Positions 25,183 through 33,218 are shown, counted from the stretch's first letter. The stretch: 64,000 nucleotides of DNA from an uncultured Eubacteriales bacterium (GCA_900540495.1 UQGA01000001.1:178928-242927), one strand, 5' to 3'. Numbers and translations are program-made. The notes: a model not told the origin generated them from the sequence alone.

Positions 25183-25407
25183 TCAGCGCTTCTCCAGGAA
25201 ATTGACGATATCCGCAACGGTCTGCACCTTGGGCAGATCCTCGTCGGGGATCTCCACGTCGAACTCCTGCTCGAGGTCCATGACCAGCTCCACGATGTCC
25301 AGCGAATCGGCCTTCAGATCGTCGATAAGACGGCTTTCCATGGAGATGGCTCCCGGATCGATGCCCAACTGGCGGGCGATGATCTCGCACACTTTATCAA
25401 AATACAT
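25183..25407 (-). CDS. acpP: Acyl carrier protein
   Basis: A 74-residue ACP, the phosphopantetheinylated carrier of fatty-acid synthesis. The attachment Ser is in DLKADSLDIVELVMDLEQEF, and the acidic helix runs DVEIPDEDLPKVQTVADIV. The ATG at 25407 has GAGGGAGAAGG upstream; an earlier in-frame start lies inside that site and is rejected. A dedicated promoter precedes it at 25486-25514, in addition to read-through from plsX. Confidence 0.97.
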   Translation of the reverse strand: MYFDKVCEIIARQLGIDPGAISMESRLIDDLKADSLDIVELVMDLEQEFDVEIPDEDLPKVQTVADIVNFLEKR

Positions 25408-25485
25408 GTCCTTCTCCCTCTCATTCTCCATAAATCGATATCGTTATGAGTCCGGCAGGCGCCTCAGACGCGCTGCAACGGAGTT

Positions 25486-25514
25486 ATTTTATATGAAGCG
25501 GACGATAATGTCAA
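25486..25514 (-). promoter_or_regulatory. Sigma-A-type promoter for acpP
   Basis: Minus strand TTGACA (25509-25514), 17-base spacer, TAAAAT (25486-25491), 79 bases before the acpP ATG. The -35 box overlaps the plsX stop codon. Confidence 0.75.
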
Positions 25515-26512
25515 TCCTCGGCCGGCAAAGCGGCGAGCGCGTCCGCAATGCGCGCCGTAACGCCGCCCATGACGAAGCGCTCCGCCTGCAGGAGCGCGTT
25601 TTCAAACGCGCGCGCATTGGAGCTGCCGTGCGCCTTGATAACGCCCCCCTTCACGCCGAGCAGCGGCGCCCCGCCATGCTCGGTGTAATCGAGCGCATGT
25701 TTGAGCTTGCGCAGCGCCGGCCGGGCCAGCGCAGCGCCCGCCTTTGTGCGCAGCGAGGAAACAAGGCCCTCGCGCAACATGGCCATCATGGCGGCCGCCG
25801 TGCCCTCGATGCCCTTGAGCAGCACGTTGCCGTCGAACCCGTCGCACACCAGCACGTCCACCCCGCCCATAAGCGCGTCGCGCGCCTCGCAGTTGCCGGC
25901 AAAGCGCACCGGGGTTTCCAGCAGCAGCGCATGGGCGGCGCGGGTCAGCTCGTTCCCCTTTTCGGCTTCCGCGCCATTGTTGAGCAGCCCCACGCGCGGG
26001 GCCTCTACCCCCTGCACGCAGGCCATATACGCCGCGCCCATCAGCGCAAATTGTTGCAGATAAACGGGCTTGCAATCCGTATTGGCGCCGCCGTCGAGCA
26101 GCAGCACATGACCGCCCGTCACCGTCGGCAACAGCGGCGCAAGCGCCGGGCGTTTGACGCCGTCGATGCGGCGGATGATGAGCGTTGCAGCCGTGAGCAG
26201 CGCGCCCGTGTTCCCGGCCGATACGACGCATTCGGCCTCCCCGTCCGCCACAGCGCGCACGGCGCGCACCAGCGAGGAATCCGTCTTGGCCCGGATGGCG
26301 CGCGTGGGCGACTCGTCGCAGCCGATCACCTCGCTCGTGGGCACCGCCCGGAGCCGCGCTGCGGCCTCGCCGGCGGCGCAGCGAACGGCGCGCTCGTCGC
26401 CAAAGAGCAGGAGTTCCGTATCCGGCAAAAGGCGCTTGAGCGCCAGCAGGCAGCCCTCGATCACCGCATCCGGCGCGTGATCTCCCCCCATGACATCCAC
26501 GGCTATCTTCAT
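25511..26512 (-). CDS. plsX: Phosphate acyltransferase PlsX
   Basis: Makes acyl-phosphate from acyl-ACP, the first step of PlsX/PlsY phospholipid synthesis. It has 333 residues. Opener MKIAVDVMGGDHAPDAVIEG; further motifs ECVVSAGNTGALLTAATLI, LLDGGANTDCKP, NNGAEAEKGNELTR and VCDGFDGNVLLKGIEG. The ATG at 26512 has GGGAGGGAA upstream; a longer frame has no site. It lies downstream of rpmF beyond a partial terminator. No fapR is visible beside it. Confidence 0.97.
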   Translation of the reverse strand: MKIAVDVMGGDHAPDAVIEGCLLALKRLLPDTELLLFGDERAVRCAAGEAAARLRAVPTSEVIGCDESPTRAIRAKTDSSLVRAVRAVADGEAECVVSAGNTGALLTAATLIIRRIDGVKRPALAPLLPTVTGGHVLLLDGGANTDCKPVYLQQFALMGAAYMACVQGVEAPRVGLLNNGAEAEKGNELTRAAHALLLETPVRFAGNCEARDALMGGVDVLVCDGFDGNVLLKGIEGTAAAMMAMLREGLVSSLRTKAGAALARPALRKLKHALDYTEHGGAPLLGVKGGVIKAHGSSNARAFENALLQAERFVMGGVTARIADALAALPAED

Positions 26513-26547
26513 CAGCGTGTTCCCTCCCGAAAGGAATCTCTCAACGG

Positions 26548-26579
26548 AAAAAAGACCCTCACCCGCGGGATGAAAGTCT
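26548..26579 (-). terminator. Partial terminator between rpmF and plsX
   Basis: On the minus strand an imperfect stem centred on CCCGCGGG, flanked by AGACTTTCAT and GTGAGGGTCT, is followed by TTTTTT. It probably attenuates transcription from L32 into plsX. Confidence 0.6.
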
Positions 26580-26617
26580 CTGTGCAAAGGACGGGCGCAA
26601 AGAACCGGCGCGCACGA

Positions 26618-26818
26618 TTACGCGTTCTTCTTTTCCTTTGCGTCCATGTCGATGACAAGCTTGCCATCGTAATACCCACAGCTCTTGCAGACGGTATGCG
26701 ACGGCTTGAGCGCGTGGCACTGCGGGCACTCCGTCAGGTTCGGCTGCTCCAGCTTGAAGTTGTTCGCCCTGCGCGAATCCCGCCTGGCCTTTGAAGTTTT
26801 TCTCTTGGGTACGGCCAT
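26618..26818 (-). CDS. rpmF: 50S ribosomal protein L32
   Basis: A 66-residue L32 of the zinc-binding type: MAVPKRKTSKARRDSRRAN, then CPQC and CKSC that form the zinc ribbon. The ATG is preceded by GGAGGTGGGATC. It lies 12 bases after the DUF177 gene, its universal partner. Confidence 0.97.
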   Translation of the reverse strand: MAVPKRKTSKARRDSRRANNFKLEQPNLTECPQCHALKPSHTVCKSCGYYDGKLVIDMDAKEKKNA

Positions 26819-26830
26819 GATCCCACCTCC

Positions 26831-27334
26831 TTACTGATCGTTTCCAAAGTCGTGCAGCGCGGCGAACGCCCCGATGGGGCGCGCCGGCGTACAGGCACAG
26901 GCCGTATGGTTGCGGTTGACGCCGCAAACGGGGCACAGCCCCTTGCAGTCCGGCCGGCAGACGCTCGCCAGCGGCAGTTGCAGGAACAGGTTGTCCATTA
27001 CCGCCTGCGCGAGCGAAAGAACGCTGCCCTCATACGGGTAGCTCTCATCCTCCGGCCCCAATTCGGAAGCCTTGACAAACCGCTCCGAGAAGTCGAACGC
27101 CAGCGGCTCCGAGAACGGCTCGTTGCAACGGGCGCAGACCGAATGCAACCGGGTCTGCACCGTGCCGTCCACCAGAACGGCCTTCCCGTCGAACACATAC
27201 CGACCGGCGACCGACAGCGGCGTCTCAAACGCCACCATGCGCCCGCCGAACGACTGCAGGCCGACCGGCTCCTCCAGCGCAAAGGAGAACGATTCGCCCG
27301 GCTGCTTGAGCGCAGATGCGATCTGCAGTTCCAT
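26831..27334 (-). CDS. yceD: DUF177/YceD family protein (23S rRNA accumulation protein)
   Basis: A 167-residue protein of the YceD/DUF177 family, encoded before rpmF in most bacteria and linked to 23S rRNA accumulation in E. coli and plants. A CxxC pair in VCARCNEPFSEPL is followed by the C-terminal metal-site-like CRPDCKGLCPVCGVNRN. The ATG at 27334 has GGAGGAATG upstream. It is the first gene of the lipid/RNA/chromosome operon, with a strong promoter 30 bases before it. Confidence 0.9.
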   Translation of the reverse strand: MELQIASALKQPGESFSFALEEPVGLQSFGGRMVAFETPLSVAGRYVFDGKAVLVDGTVQTRLHSVCARCNEPFSEPLAFDFSERFVKASELGPEDESYPYEGSVLSLAQAVMDNLFLQLPLASVCRPDCKGLCPVCGVNRNHTACACTPARPIGAFAALHDFGNDQ

Positions 27335-27364
27335 AGGCATTCCTCCAAAATACGACCATCGATT

Positions 27365-27393
27365 ATTGTATCGAGTGCGCCGGCGTTTGTCAA
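27365..27393 (-). promoter_or_regulatory. Sigma-A promoter of the yceD-rpmF-plsX-acpP-rnc-smc-ftsY operon
   Basis: Minus strand TTGACA (27388-27393), 17-base spacer, TACAAT (27365-27370), giving a very short leader before yceD. Confidence 0.8.
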
Positions 27394-27478
27394 CAGCAAT
27401 TCTGTCCCAAATGCCGCGAAAACGCCGAAATAACGCATTGGCGGCCGCTCGGTCCATTCGGACGCGCCGGTGGCGCAT

Positions 27479-27504
27479 AAAAACGAATCGGGCCTTCCGG
27501 CCCG
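27479..27504 (-). terminator. Terminator after divIVA
   Basis: A 6-bp stem CGGGCC/GGCCCG with a four-base loop, followed on the minus strand by ATTCG and TTTTT, about 37 bases after the divIVA stop. It closes the ylxY-to-divIVA unit. Confidence 0.55.
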
Positions 27505-27540
27505 CATCTGCTCCTTCCCCGGCACGCCGTCGCTTGCGCG

Positions 27541-28263
27541 TCAGGCTGTTTCCTGCGGCGCCTTTGCCTCCGCAGATTCCGCCGAGTTCCCGGCTGCCGC
27601 TGCATCCGCCGGGGGTTCCTGCGCCGCAGCCGCTGTTTCATCGGCGTCGGCATCGGTTTCCGCCCCCTGCGGCGCTGTCTCGGCCGCCCCGGCAACCGCT
27701 TCGGCGTCCTCCTGAAACGCTTCTGCGGCGTCGCCGGCCGCTTCGGCGTCCTCCTGAAACGCTTCCCCTGCGTCGCCGGCCGCATCCGGCGCCCGGCCCG
27801 TGGCCTCCTCCGCCGCGGCAGGGGAATCCTCCGCCGCAGCCTCCGGCTCTGCCGCCCCGTCCCCGGCTGCTCCGTCCGCCGTCTCGGCCTGCGGCGCCGC
27901 GTCATACAGCTCGTATTCCTCGAGCACCTGCGCCTCGCCCGCCGCCTCCGGCGCCGGCTCCTCTTCGGCATCCGCCGGGGGGACGATCGGATTGACGTGC
28001 ATCGCGCGCGTGCGCGGCGCAGCGGCGCGCCGCACCGCCTCGACCGATTCGCGCAACTGCCTGTCCGCATCGCCGGCAATGTCGTCAAACTGCTCGAGCT
28101 CGCGCAGGAGGTATTCCATCGCGGTCAGCATCTCCTGCCGCTCCCGCTCGTAGACCTCCATCTGCTCGATGATCTCGTCCAGGAAATAGTCCACCTCGCG
28201 CATGTCGTAGCCCATGAACGCACGGGAGAATTCCTTCTTGACGATGTCCTCAATGCCGGTCAT
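27541..28263 (-). CDS. divIVA: DivIVA domain protein with long acidic Ala/Glu-rich tail
   Basis: A 240-residue polar/septal scaffold protein. The N-terminal lipid-binding and first coiled-coil part is typical of DivIVA: IVKKEFSRAFMGYDMREVDYFLDEI, then EVYERERQEMLTAMEYLLREL (residues 1-75). From residue about 95 the protein is a disordered, highly acidic Ala/Glu/Gly/Asp tail that contains a tandem 14-residue repeat around GEAFQEDAEA. The normal second coiled coil is short or absent. It lies 15 bases after sepF, so both division proteins are made together. The upstream GGCGCGGTGA is a weak ribosome binding site. Confidence 0.85.
   Translation of the reverse strand: MTGIEDIVKKEFSRAFMGYDMREVDYFLDEIIEQMEVYERERQEMLTAMEYLLRELEQFDDIAGDADRQLRESVEAVRRAAAPRTRAMHVNPIVPPADAEEEPAPEAAGEAQVLEEYELYDAAPQAETADGAAGDGAAEPEAAAEDSPAAAEEATGRAPDAAGDAGEAFQEDAEAAGDAAEAFQEDAEAVAGAAETAPQGAETDADADETAAAAQEPPADAAAAGNSAESAEAKAPQETA
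27696..27783 (-). repeat. 42-base tandem repeat inside divIVA
   Basis: Two nearly identical 42-base units, each containing GGCGTCCTCCTGAAACGCTT, encode the duplicated AGEAFQEDAEA segment of the DivIVA tail. Confidence 0.8.
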
Positions 28264-28278
28264 GCTGTGTCACCGCGC

Positions 28279-28764
28279 CTACATATCGTATTCGTCCTCG
28301 CCGTTGCCCACCACGTCGTAGTTGTTGGGCGCCACGACGAAGATGCCGCGGGAGATCTTGGACATGGTGCCGTTGAGCGCATAGACGGCGCCGGAGAGGA
28401 AGTCCAGTATGCGCTGGGCGCACTCGATCTCCAGCTCCTCCATGTTGACGATGACGGGCTTGCGATTCTTGATGTTGTCGATGATGTTCTGCGTATCCTC
28501 ATAGCTCACGGGATGATAGACGATCATCTTCATGCCGCCGGATACGGGCAGGCCGCCCGCCTGATGCTGTTGCGCACGGTCATGCTGGGCGCGTCGGGCG
28601 GGTGCGGATGCGGGTGCAGCCGACGATCGGTTGTTGAAGTCTACGACATTGTCGTTCCCCCGGCGAGCCGGCGGCTCGTCGCGGTAGTAGTTGTCCTCAT
28701 CGTCGATATCGTCCGTCTCCTCGATGCCGATGAAGTCCAGAAATTTGTTGTACAGGCTCGCCAT
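28279..28764 (-). CDS. sepF: Cell division protein SepF
   Basis: A 161-residue FtsZ-anchoring protein. The N-terminal amphipathic membrane helix is MASLYNKFLDFIGI. A disordered acidic/Gln-Ala linker spans residues about 17-75, and the SepF/DUF552 domain spans about 76-155: YHPVSYEDTQNIIDNIKNRK, VNMEELEIECAQRILDFLSG, GTMSKISRGIFVVAPNNYDV. The ATG at 28764 has GGAGGGGACAGG upstream. It is placed between yggS and divIVA, the usual division cluster of Bacillota. Confidence 0.96.
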   Translation of the reverse strand: MASLYNKFLDFIGIEETDDIDDEDNYYRDEPPARRGNDNVVDFNNRSSAAPASAPARRAQHDRAQQHQAGGLPVSGGMKMIVYHPVSYEDTQNIIDNIKNRKPVIVNMEELEIECAQRILDFLSGAVYALNGTMSKISRGIFVVAPNNYDVVGNGEDEYDM

Positions 28765-28817
28765 CCTGTCCCCTCCGATCCAAAAAGTGATACGTTATCC
28801 CCCGCCATGCGAAGGGA

Positions 28818-29558
28818 TCAAGCCTGATTCGTCCGGCGTGCGCCGAAGATGCCCGTGCCGATGCGCACCATCGTGGCCCCTTCCAGAATGGCCGCCTCGA
28901 AATCATGGGTCATGCCCATGGAGAGCTCCGTCAAGGGGAGCTCCGGGTGCCCGGCCTTCGCCTGTTCCAGCAGGCCGCGCAACGCCGCAAAATACGGGCG
29001 CACCGCATCCGGCTCCGGAAGGGCCGGCGGCACGCACATAAAACCGCGCACGCGCAGATTCGCCATTGCGGCCGTCTCATCCAGCAGGCGGAGCGCTTCA
29101 TCCACGACTACGCCGCCCTTTTGCGCCTCCGCGCCGACATTGACCTGCAACAGCACCTCCTGCACCACGCCGAGCGCTTCGGCACGGCGCTGGAGCTGTT
29201 GCGCCAACGGCAACCGGTCAACCGAATGAATGAGTGCCGCCGCGCCACAAACGTATTTTATCTTATTCGTTTGGAGTTGTCCAATAAAATGAGCCCTGCA
29301 ACCGTGCTGTTCAAAAAAAGTTAACTTTTCCGAAAACTCCTGCGCGCGGTTTTCGCCCGCATCGCGCACCCCTGCCTCCAAAGCATGCGCGATGCGCGCC
29401 GGCTCGACAAACTTGGTGACGGCGATCAGCCGGACATCCTCCTCCCGCCGGCCGGCGATGGCGCAGGCGCGCGCCATGCGCGCACGCACCTCCTGCAAAC
29501 GCGCCTGAATGTCCGCCCGGTCGGCAAGCTCCGTTACCGCATATCCCGTTTCGCTCAT
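28818..29558 (-). CDS. yggS: Pyridoxal phosphate homeostasis protein YggS
   Basis: A 246-residue alanine-racemase-fold protein that binds PLP through Lys49 in LIAVTKFVEP. Further motifs: GVRDAGENRAQEF, HFIGQLQTNKIKYV, IHSVDRL, VLLQVNVGAEAQKGG, RGFMCVPP, LSMGMTHDFEAAILEGATMVRIGTG, IFGARR. It buffers free PLP and affects amino-acid and ketoacid pools. The start codon overlaps the HlyD-like gene (ATGA). Its place before sepF is conserved in many Gram-positives. Confidence 0.96.
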   Translation of the reverse strand: MSETGYAVTELADRADIQARLQEVRARMARACAIAGRREEDVRLIAVTKFVEPARIAHALEAGVRDAGENRAQEFSEKLTFFEQHGCRAHFIGQLQTNKIKYVCGAAALIHSVDRLPLAQQLQRRAEALGVVQEVLLQVNVGAEAQKGGVVVDEALRLLDETAAMANLRVRGFMCVPPALPEPDAVRPYFAALRGLLEQAKAGHPELPLTELSMGMTHDFEAAILEGATMVRIGTGIFGARRTNQA

Positions 29559-30748
29559 GGTTTGATGACCTTCTGTCCCGATACGAGCGCATCGCCCGCG
29601 TTCCGCGGCGTCACGACGGCGTTGTCCTCATCCGCTGCCAGGACGTTTACCGCAATCCGATAACTCGTATCGCCGCTTTCAACCTCCAGCATCGGCACGC
29701 CCTCCTCGAACCAGATCGCATCCACCGGCACCATGACCCCCTGCGCCGAACGGGTCACGGTCGCCTTTACGGTTCGCACGTCGAGGAAGTTCCCGATGTC
29801 CACGTTGAACTCCAGGATGTTGACCACGCTGGACGTGGTGACGATCGGTTCAAGCGCCGTTGCCTGATAGGTCAGCGTCGAATAATCGTCGAAGACGACG
29901 TAGTACTGCTCCCCGGCCACGGTGCGCATGGGGTCGTCGCCGTCGGTGAGGAACGCCAGATACCACCGCGTGTTCTGCACCAGGCGGTAAAGCGGTGTTT
30001 CCGTGGTTGAAGCGGTGGCGCTGGCCGTGTTGCCGCCGCTCAACACGCTTTTGAGCAGCGATGCGTTGATGGTATCCAGTTGCGCGGCGTTGAGCACGCG
30101 TTCATAGCCGTCGAAGTAGAAGCTGATGACCCCGGGGCCGGCGGAATTGACGATGTCCCGGGTCCAGTTGGTCAGCGCCGTCTCCTGTTCGGTCAGGCTG
30201 TTGTAAAGCGAGGTCAGCGTCCCGTCCGCCTGCACGTTTGCCTGCAGGTAGGTCGCACGCTCGGCCTGCAGGTTTTTGAGCGACTGTTCGAGCGCGAGCA
30301 TATCGTAGGCGCCGTCGCCGCGCGCGCACTCCCGGATCTGCGCTTCCACGGCTGCAATGCTATTCTCGATCTCGGTCAGCCCGGCGGCGGCGTCCGCGCC
30401 GATCACGCTCTTCTGATACTCATAGATCTCGCGCTGCAGGCGCAGCAACGTCACCATGCTCTCGTCCTGATAGCCGCGCTTGAATACCTGCGCGATCTGC
30501 GCGCCGGTCTGCACGGTCTGCCCCTCGACGACGGAAAAGATGATCTTTTCATACGCTTCCGTATAGACGGTGGACTCGTCCCGCACGATGGCGCCGGAGG
30601 TCTGGATGGTGCCCGTCACATCGCCATAGCGCGCCTCGGCATACCCGCCCCTGCGCACGACCAGCACGATGGCCAGTGCCAGGAAGCCGATCATCCCGAG
30701 CACCAGCAGGAAAAACCTGCCGCGAAAGCGCACCCGCTGCCTTGCCAT
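29555..30748 (-). CDS. HlyD-like membrane-anchored adaptor protein
   Basis: A 397-residue protein with a basic N-terminus (MARQRVRFRGRF), one transmembrane segment at residues about 12-33, and an extracytoplasmic part built like a membrane-fusion adaptor: a lipoyl/barrel-sandwich half (GTIQTSGAIVRDESTVYTEAYEKI, VVEGQTVQTGAQIAQVF), a long coiled coil (residues about 115-195) and the returning barrel (FNVDIGNFLDVRTVKATV). No ABC transporter or RND partner is adjacent. The gene sits between a dUTPase gene and yggS-sepF-divIVA and overlaps yggS, so a role linked to division or envelope assembly is possible. The ATG at 30748 has GAGGTCGAG upstream. Confidence 0.75.
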   Translation of the reverse strand: MARQRVRFRGRFFLLVLGMIGFLALAIVLVVRRGGYAEARYGDVTGTIQTSGAIVRDESTVYTEAYEKIIFSVVEGQTVQTGAQIAQVFKRGYQDESMVTLLRLQREIYEYQKSVIGADAAAGLTEIENSIAAVEAQIRECARGDGAYDMLALEQSLKNLQAERATYLQANVQADGTLTSLYNSLTEQETALTNWTRDIVNSAGPGVISFYFDGYERVLNAAQLDTINASLLKSVLSGGNTASATASTTETPLYRLVQNTRWYLAFLTDGDDPMRTVAGEQYYVVFDDYSTLTYQATALEPIVTTSSVVNILEFNVDIGNFLDVRTVKATVTRSAQGVMVPVDAIWFEEGVPMLEVESGDTSYRIAVNVLAADEDNAVVTPRNAGDALVSGQKVIKP

Positions 30749-30749
30749 A

Positions 30750-31106
30750 TTACTCGACCTCATACCCTTTCTTCTCCGAACGGCCGTATTGCCGGTCGAA
30801 GTTCTCGCGGTTCTTTTCCACATACCGGGCGAACAGCTCGTCCGCGTCCATGCCGCTGCGCAGGCACAGGCTCACGAAGAAATGGAGCACGTCCACAAGC
30901 TCCTCCTTGAGCGCCGGCTCGTCGATGGGGCGGCTGTTCTTCCACCACTTGAAGTTGGATTCGTCCAGCACCTCGGCAAGCTCGGAAAGCGTCGCAAGGA
31001 TGGTCTTCTGAATCCATTCCTCCTGGGTAAAGTGCAGGCCGCGCCGGCGCTCGATGTCGTCGTTGAGCGCCTTCTGCATCGCAAAGATCCTCTCCAGCTT
31101 GTCCAT
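30750..31106 (-). CDS. Dimeric dUTPase / all-alpha NTP pyrophosphatase
   Basis: A 118-residue all-alpha NTP-pyrophosphatase of the dUTPase-2 type, which hydrolyses dUTP to dUMP and keeps uracil out of DNA. Metal-binding acidic motifs: ATLSELAEVLDE (ExxE) and KEELVDVLHFFVSLCLRSG (EExxD), with the substrate block NFKWWKNSRP between them. The ATG at 31106 was chosen because the family N-terminus starts MDKLERIFAMQ; AGGAG lies 12 bases before it. It directly adjoins the HlyD-like gene (one base apart). Confidence 0.88.
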   Translation of the reverse strand: MDKLERIFAMQKALNDDIERRRGLHFTQEEWIQKTILATLSELAEVLDESNFKWWKNSRPIDEPALKEELVDVLHFFVSLCLRSGMDADELFARYVEKNRENFDRQYGRSEKKGYEVE

Positions 31107-31144
31107 GTCCCGATCCGCTCCTCTCTTCGCGCGCCGCGCGCCGC

Positions 31145-32404
31145 CTACCGCAGCGCCGCCAGCAGCGCGTCGCGCCGGTCTTCCACGCGGCCGACAAACG
31201 AAGCGCACATCTGCGACTCGTCGAGCACGCGGGGAATGATCTGCATGATATCCTCTATTGTAACACATTCGATGCGGTTTAGGGTATCCTCCAGGCGATA
31301 TTCCCTTCCCTGCAGCAGCGCCACCTTGCCGATCACGTTCATCAGCGCGCCGCTGCCCTCCATGCCGAGCAGATAGCTGCCCCGCAACTGCGCCTTGCAC
31401 CGCTCGAATTCCTCCCGTTCCACCCCGCGCCGCCGCAGCCGGTCAAGCTCCTCGCGCATGAGCGACACGACCTCCACGGCCTGTCCCTCGCCCGTGCCCG
31501 CATACAGCGCAAACGCGCCGGTCGAAGCATAGAACACCGGATAGGAATAGATCGAGTAGGCCAGTCCTCGCTGTTCACGGATGCTCTGGAACAGGCGCGA
31601 ACTCATGCTGCCGCCGATGATGTTCGACAGGATGGCGAGCGGGTACTGCCCGTCCGATTCGCGCGCAAAGCCGGGCAACATCAGCGTCAGATGCACCTGC
31701 TCGATATCTTTTTGCAGGCACTCCGCGCGCGCGCCGCCCGGATAGGCGCAGGTAAGCGGCGGCGCAGCCTCCCCGCCGGCGGGCAAATCCAGCTTGTCCT
31801 TGAGTATCGCCGTCAGCTCGTCCTCCGAAAACCGGCCTGCGCAGGCGACGACCGTATTGGCGGCCGTGTAATGCGCGCTGCGATAAGCCAGCAGCTTCTC
31901 CCGATCGAACGCCGCCACGCTCTCGCGCGTGCCGAGGATGGGCCGGGCGAGCGGATCGTCCCCGAAGAACAGGGCGTTGGCGCGCTCCGCCGTCAGATCC
32001 TCCGGAGAGTCCTCCGTCATCAGGATCTCCTCGGTGATGACGCGCTTCTCCCGCTCCAGCTCGTCCACATCGAACGAAGCGCGAAATGCGATGTCCGACA
32101 GCACGTCCACCGCAAGGGGCAGGTCCTCGTCGAGCACCTTTGCGTAGAAACAGGTACACTCCTTGGAGGTAAACGCATTGAGGCTGCCGCCCACCGCGTC
32201 CATCTCCACAGCGATCTGCTCCGCCGTGCGCGTAGGCGTGCCCTTGAACGCCATGTGCTCGATAAAGTGGGAGGCGCCGCCCTCGTCGCCGCCCTCGCGC
32301 ACCGAGCCCGTGTTGACCCAGATGCCGACGGAAACGGAGCGAACATGATCCATCCGCTCCATCGCCGCACGAACGCCATTGTCCAGTTTTTGAATCTTCG
32401 TCAT
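31145..32404 (-). CDS. M16 family zinc peptidase (YmxG/processing-peptidase-like)
   Basis: A 419-residue M16B metallopeptidase. The inverted zinc motif HFIEH is at residues 46-50 (Glu49 catalytic) with the distal acidic ligand in LEREKRVITEEI. The C-terminal half carries RLFQSIREQRGLAYSIYSYP, which closes the active site. Homologues (B. subtilis YmxG/MlpA) lie just after pnp and ylxY, exactly as here, and affect protease expression or quorum signals. The start overlaps the ylxY stop (ATGA), with AAGGAGAAGG upstream. Cytoplasmic, as no signal is seen. Confidence 0.93.
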   Translation of the reverse strand: MTKIQKLDNGVRAAMERMDHVRSVSVGIWVNTGSVREGGDEGGASHFIEHMAFKGTPTRTAEQIAVEMDAVGGSLNAFTSKECTCFYAKVLDEDLPLAVDVLSDIAFRASFDVDELEREKRVITEEILMTEDSPEDLTAERANALFFGDDPLARPILGTRESVAAFDREKLLAYRSAHYTAANTVVACAGRFSEDELTAILKDKLDLPAGGEAAPPLTCAYPGGARAECLQKDIEQVHLTLMLPGFARESDGQYPLAILSNIIGGSMSSRLFQSIREQRGLAYSIYSYPVFYASTGAFALYAGTGEGQAVEVVSLMREELDRLRRRGVEREEFERCKAQLRGSYLLGMEGSGALMNVIGKVALLQGREYRLEDTLNRIECVTIEDIMQIIPRVLDESQMCASFVGRVEDRRDALLAALR

Positions 32405-33114
32405 ACCTTCTCCTTGCCGTATAAAACCTCGCCGACGGTTGCCACGGCGTACCCCTGCTCGGCCGCCGCATCCAGAATCGCAGGCAGCGCCTCCACCGCC
32501 GCGGCGGTCGGCTGGAACAATACTATGCTTCCATCAAACAGCCGCTCCGATGCACGGGCGGCGATCTCCTCCGCGCTTCCGCGCGCCGAGAGCAGATCGC
32601 ACGAGCAGAGCACGTGCGTCAGGTCCAGCTCGTCGGCCACGCGCAGCGACACGGCCCGGTCGCGCAGGCCGGAATAGTAATACGTCGGGCGCACACCGGT
32701 CGCCGACGAGATGACGGCGGCGGACGCCTCCAGATCGGATCGGATCAGCGTCTCGTCTCCGTCGAGCATCGGCATATACCCCATCGTGCCGATCTCATGC
32801 CCGTCCTCAGCCATGCGATGCAGCACCGACTCGTTGCGCCGCGCCCATTCGCCGCTGACAAAGAAGGTGATGCGCACGTCGCGCTCCCGCAACAGGTCGA
32901 GCATGTCCGACAAGGCCCCGGCATCCCAGCTCACCGCACATTCCAGCGCCACCATCCCGTTGCCGTTGCCCCGGTAAATCGTGCCGGACGACAGCGCGGC
33001 TATGGCATCGTCCCCGATCCCCGTACCGGTCACCACATACAGCAGCACGATCATCAACAGAATAAAGATGTTGACGGCATTCATCAACCCGTCCACGCAA
33101 CGCTCCCTGCTCAT
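32401..33114 (-). CDS. ylxY: YlxY-like polysaccharide deacetylase-fold protein, probably catalytically degenerate
   Basis: A 237-residue protein with an N-terminal transmembrane segment (NAVNIFILLMIVLLYVVTG) and a NodB-type fold: MVALECAVSWDAGALSDMLDLL, VRITFFVSGEWARRN, EDGHEIGTMGYMPM, GVRPTYYYSGLRD. The usual TFDDG Asp pair reads ECAVSWD, and the HSxxHP metal site is replaced by GYMPM, so deacetylase chemistry is doubtful. Position after pnp and before an M16 peptidase identifies it with YlxY, a sporulation-linked protein in bacilli. The ATG at 33114 has GGAGG 4 bases upstream, overlapping an earlier ATG that is rejected. Confidence 0.85.
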   Translation of the reverse strand: MSRERCVDGLMNAVNIFILLMIVLLYVVTGTGIGDDAIAALSSGTIYRGNGNGMVALECAVSWDAGALSDMLDLLRERDVRITFFVSGEWARRNESVLHRMAEDGHEIGTMGYMPMLDGDETLIRSDLEASAAVISSATGVRPTYYYSGLRDRAVSLRVADELDLTHVLCSCDLLSARGSAEEIAARASERLFDGSIVLFQPTAAAVEALPAILDAAAEQGYAVATVGEVLYGKEKV

Positions 33115-33171
33115 ACGCACCTCCATAGCTTTGGTATGGTTCAGCGTATGCGGCCGGGTGGCCGGTTATGC

Positions 33172-33200
33172 AAAGGGGCGCAGCCGGTAAGCTGCGCCCC
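33172..33200 (-). terminator. Terminator after pnp
   Basis: A perfect 10-bp stem GGGGCGCAGC/GCTGCGCCCC with a six-base loop, followed by TTT on the minus strand, 18 bases after the pnp stop. The short T run makes it a moderate terminator; ylxY follows 58 bases later without a clear promoter. Confidence 0.65.
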
Positions 33201-33218
33201 GGTCGCTCCCGGGAACGG

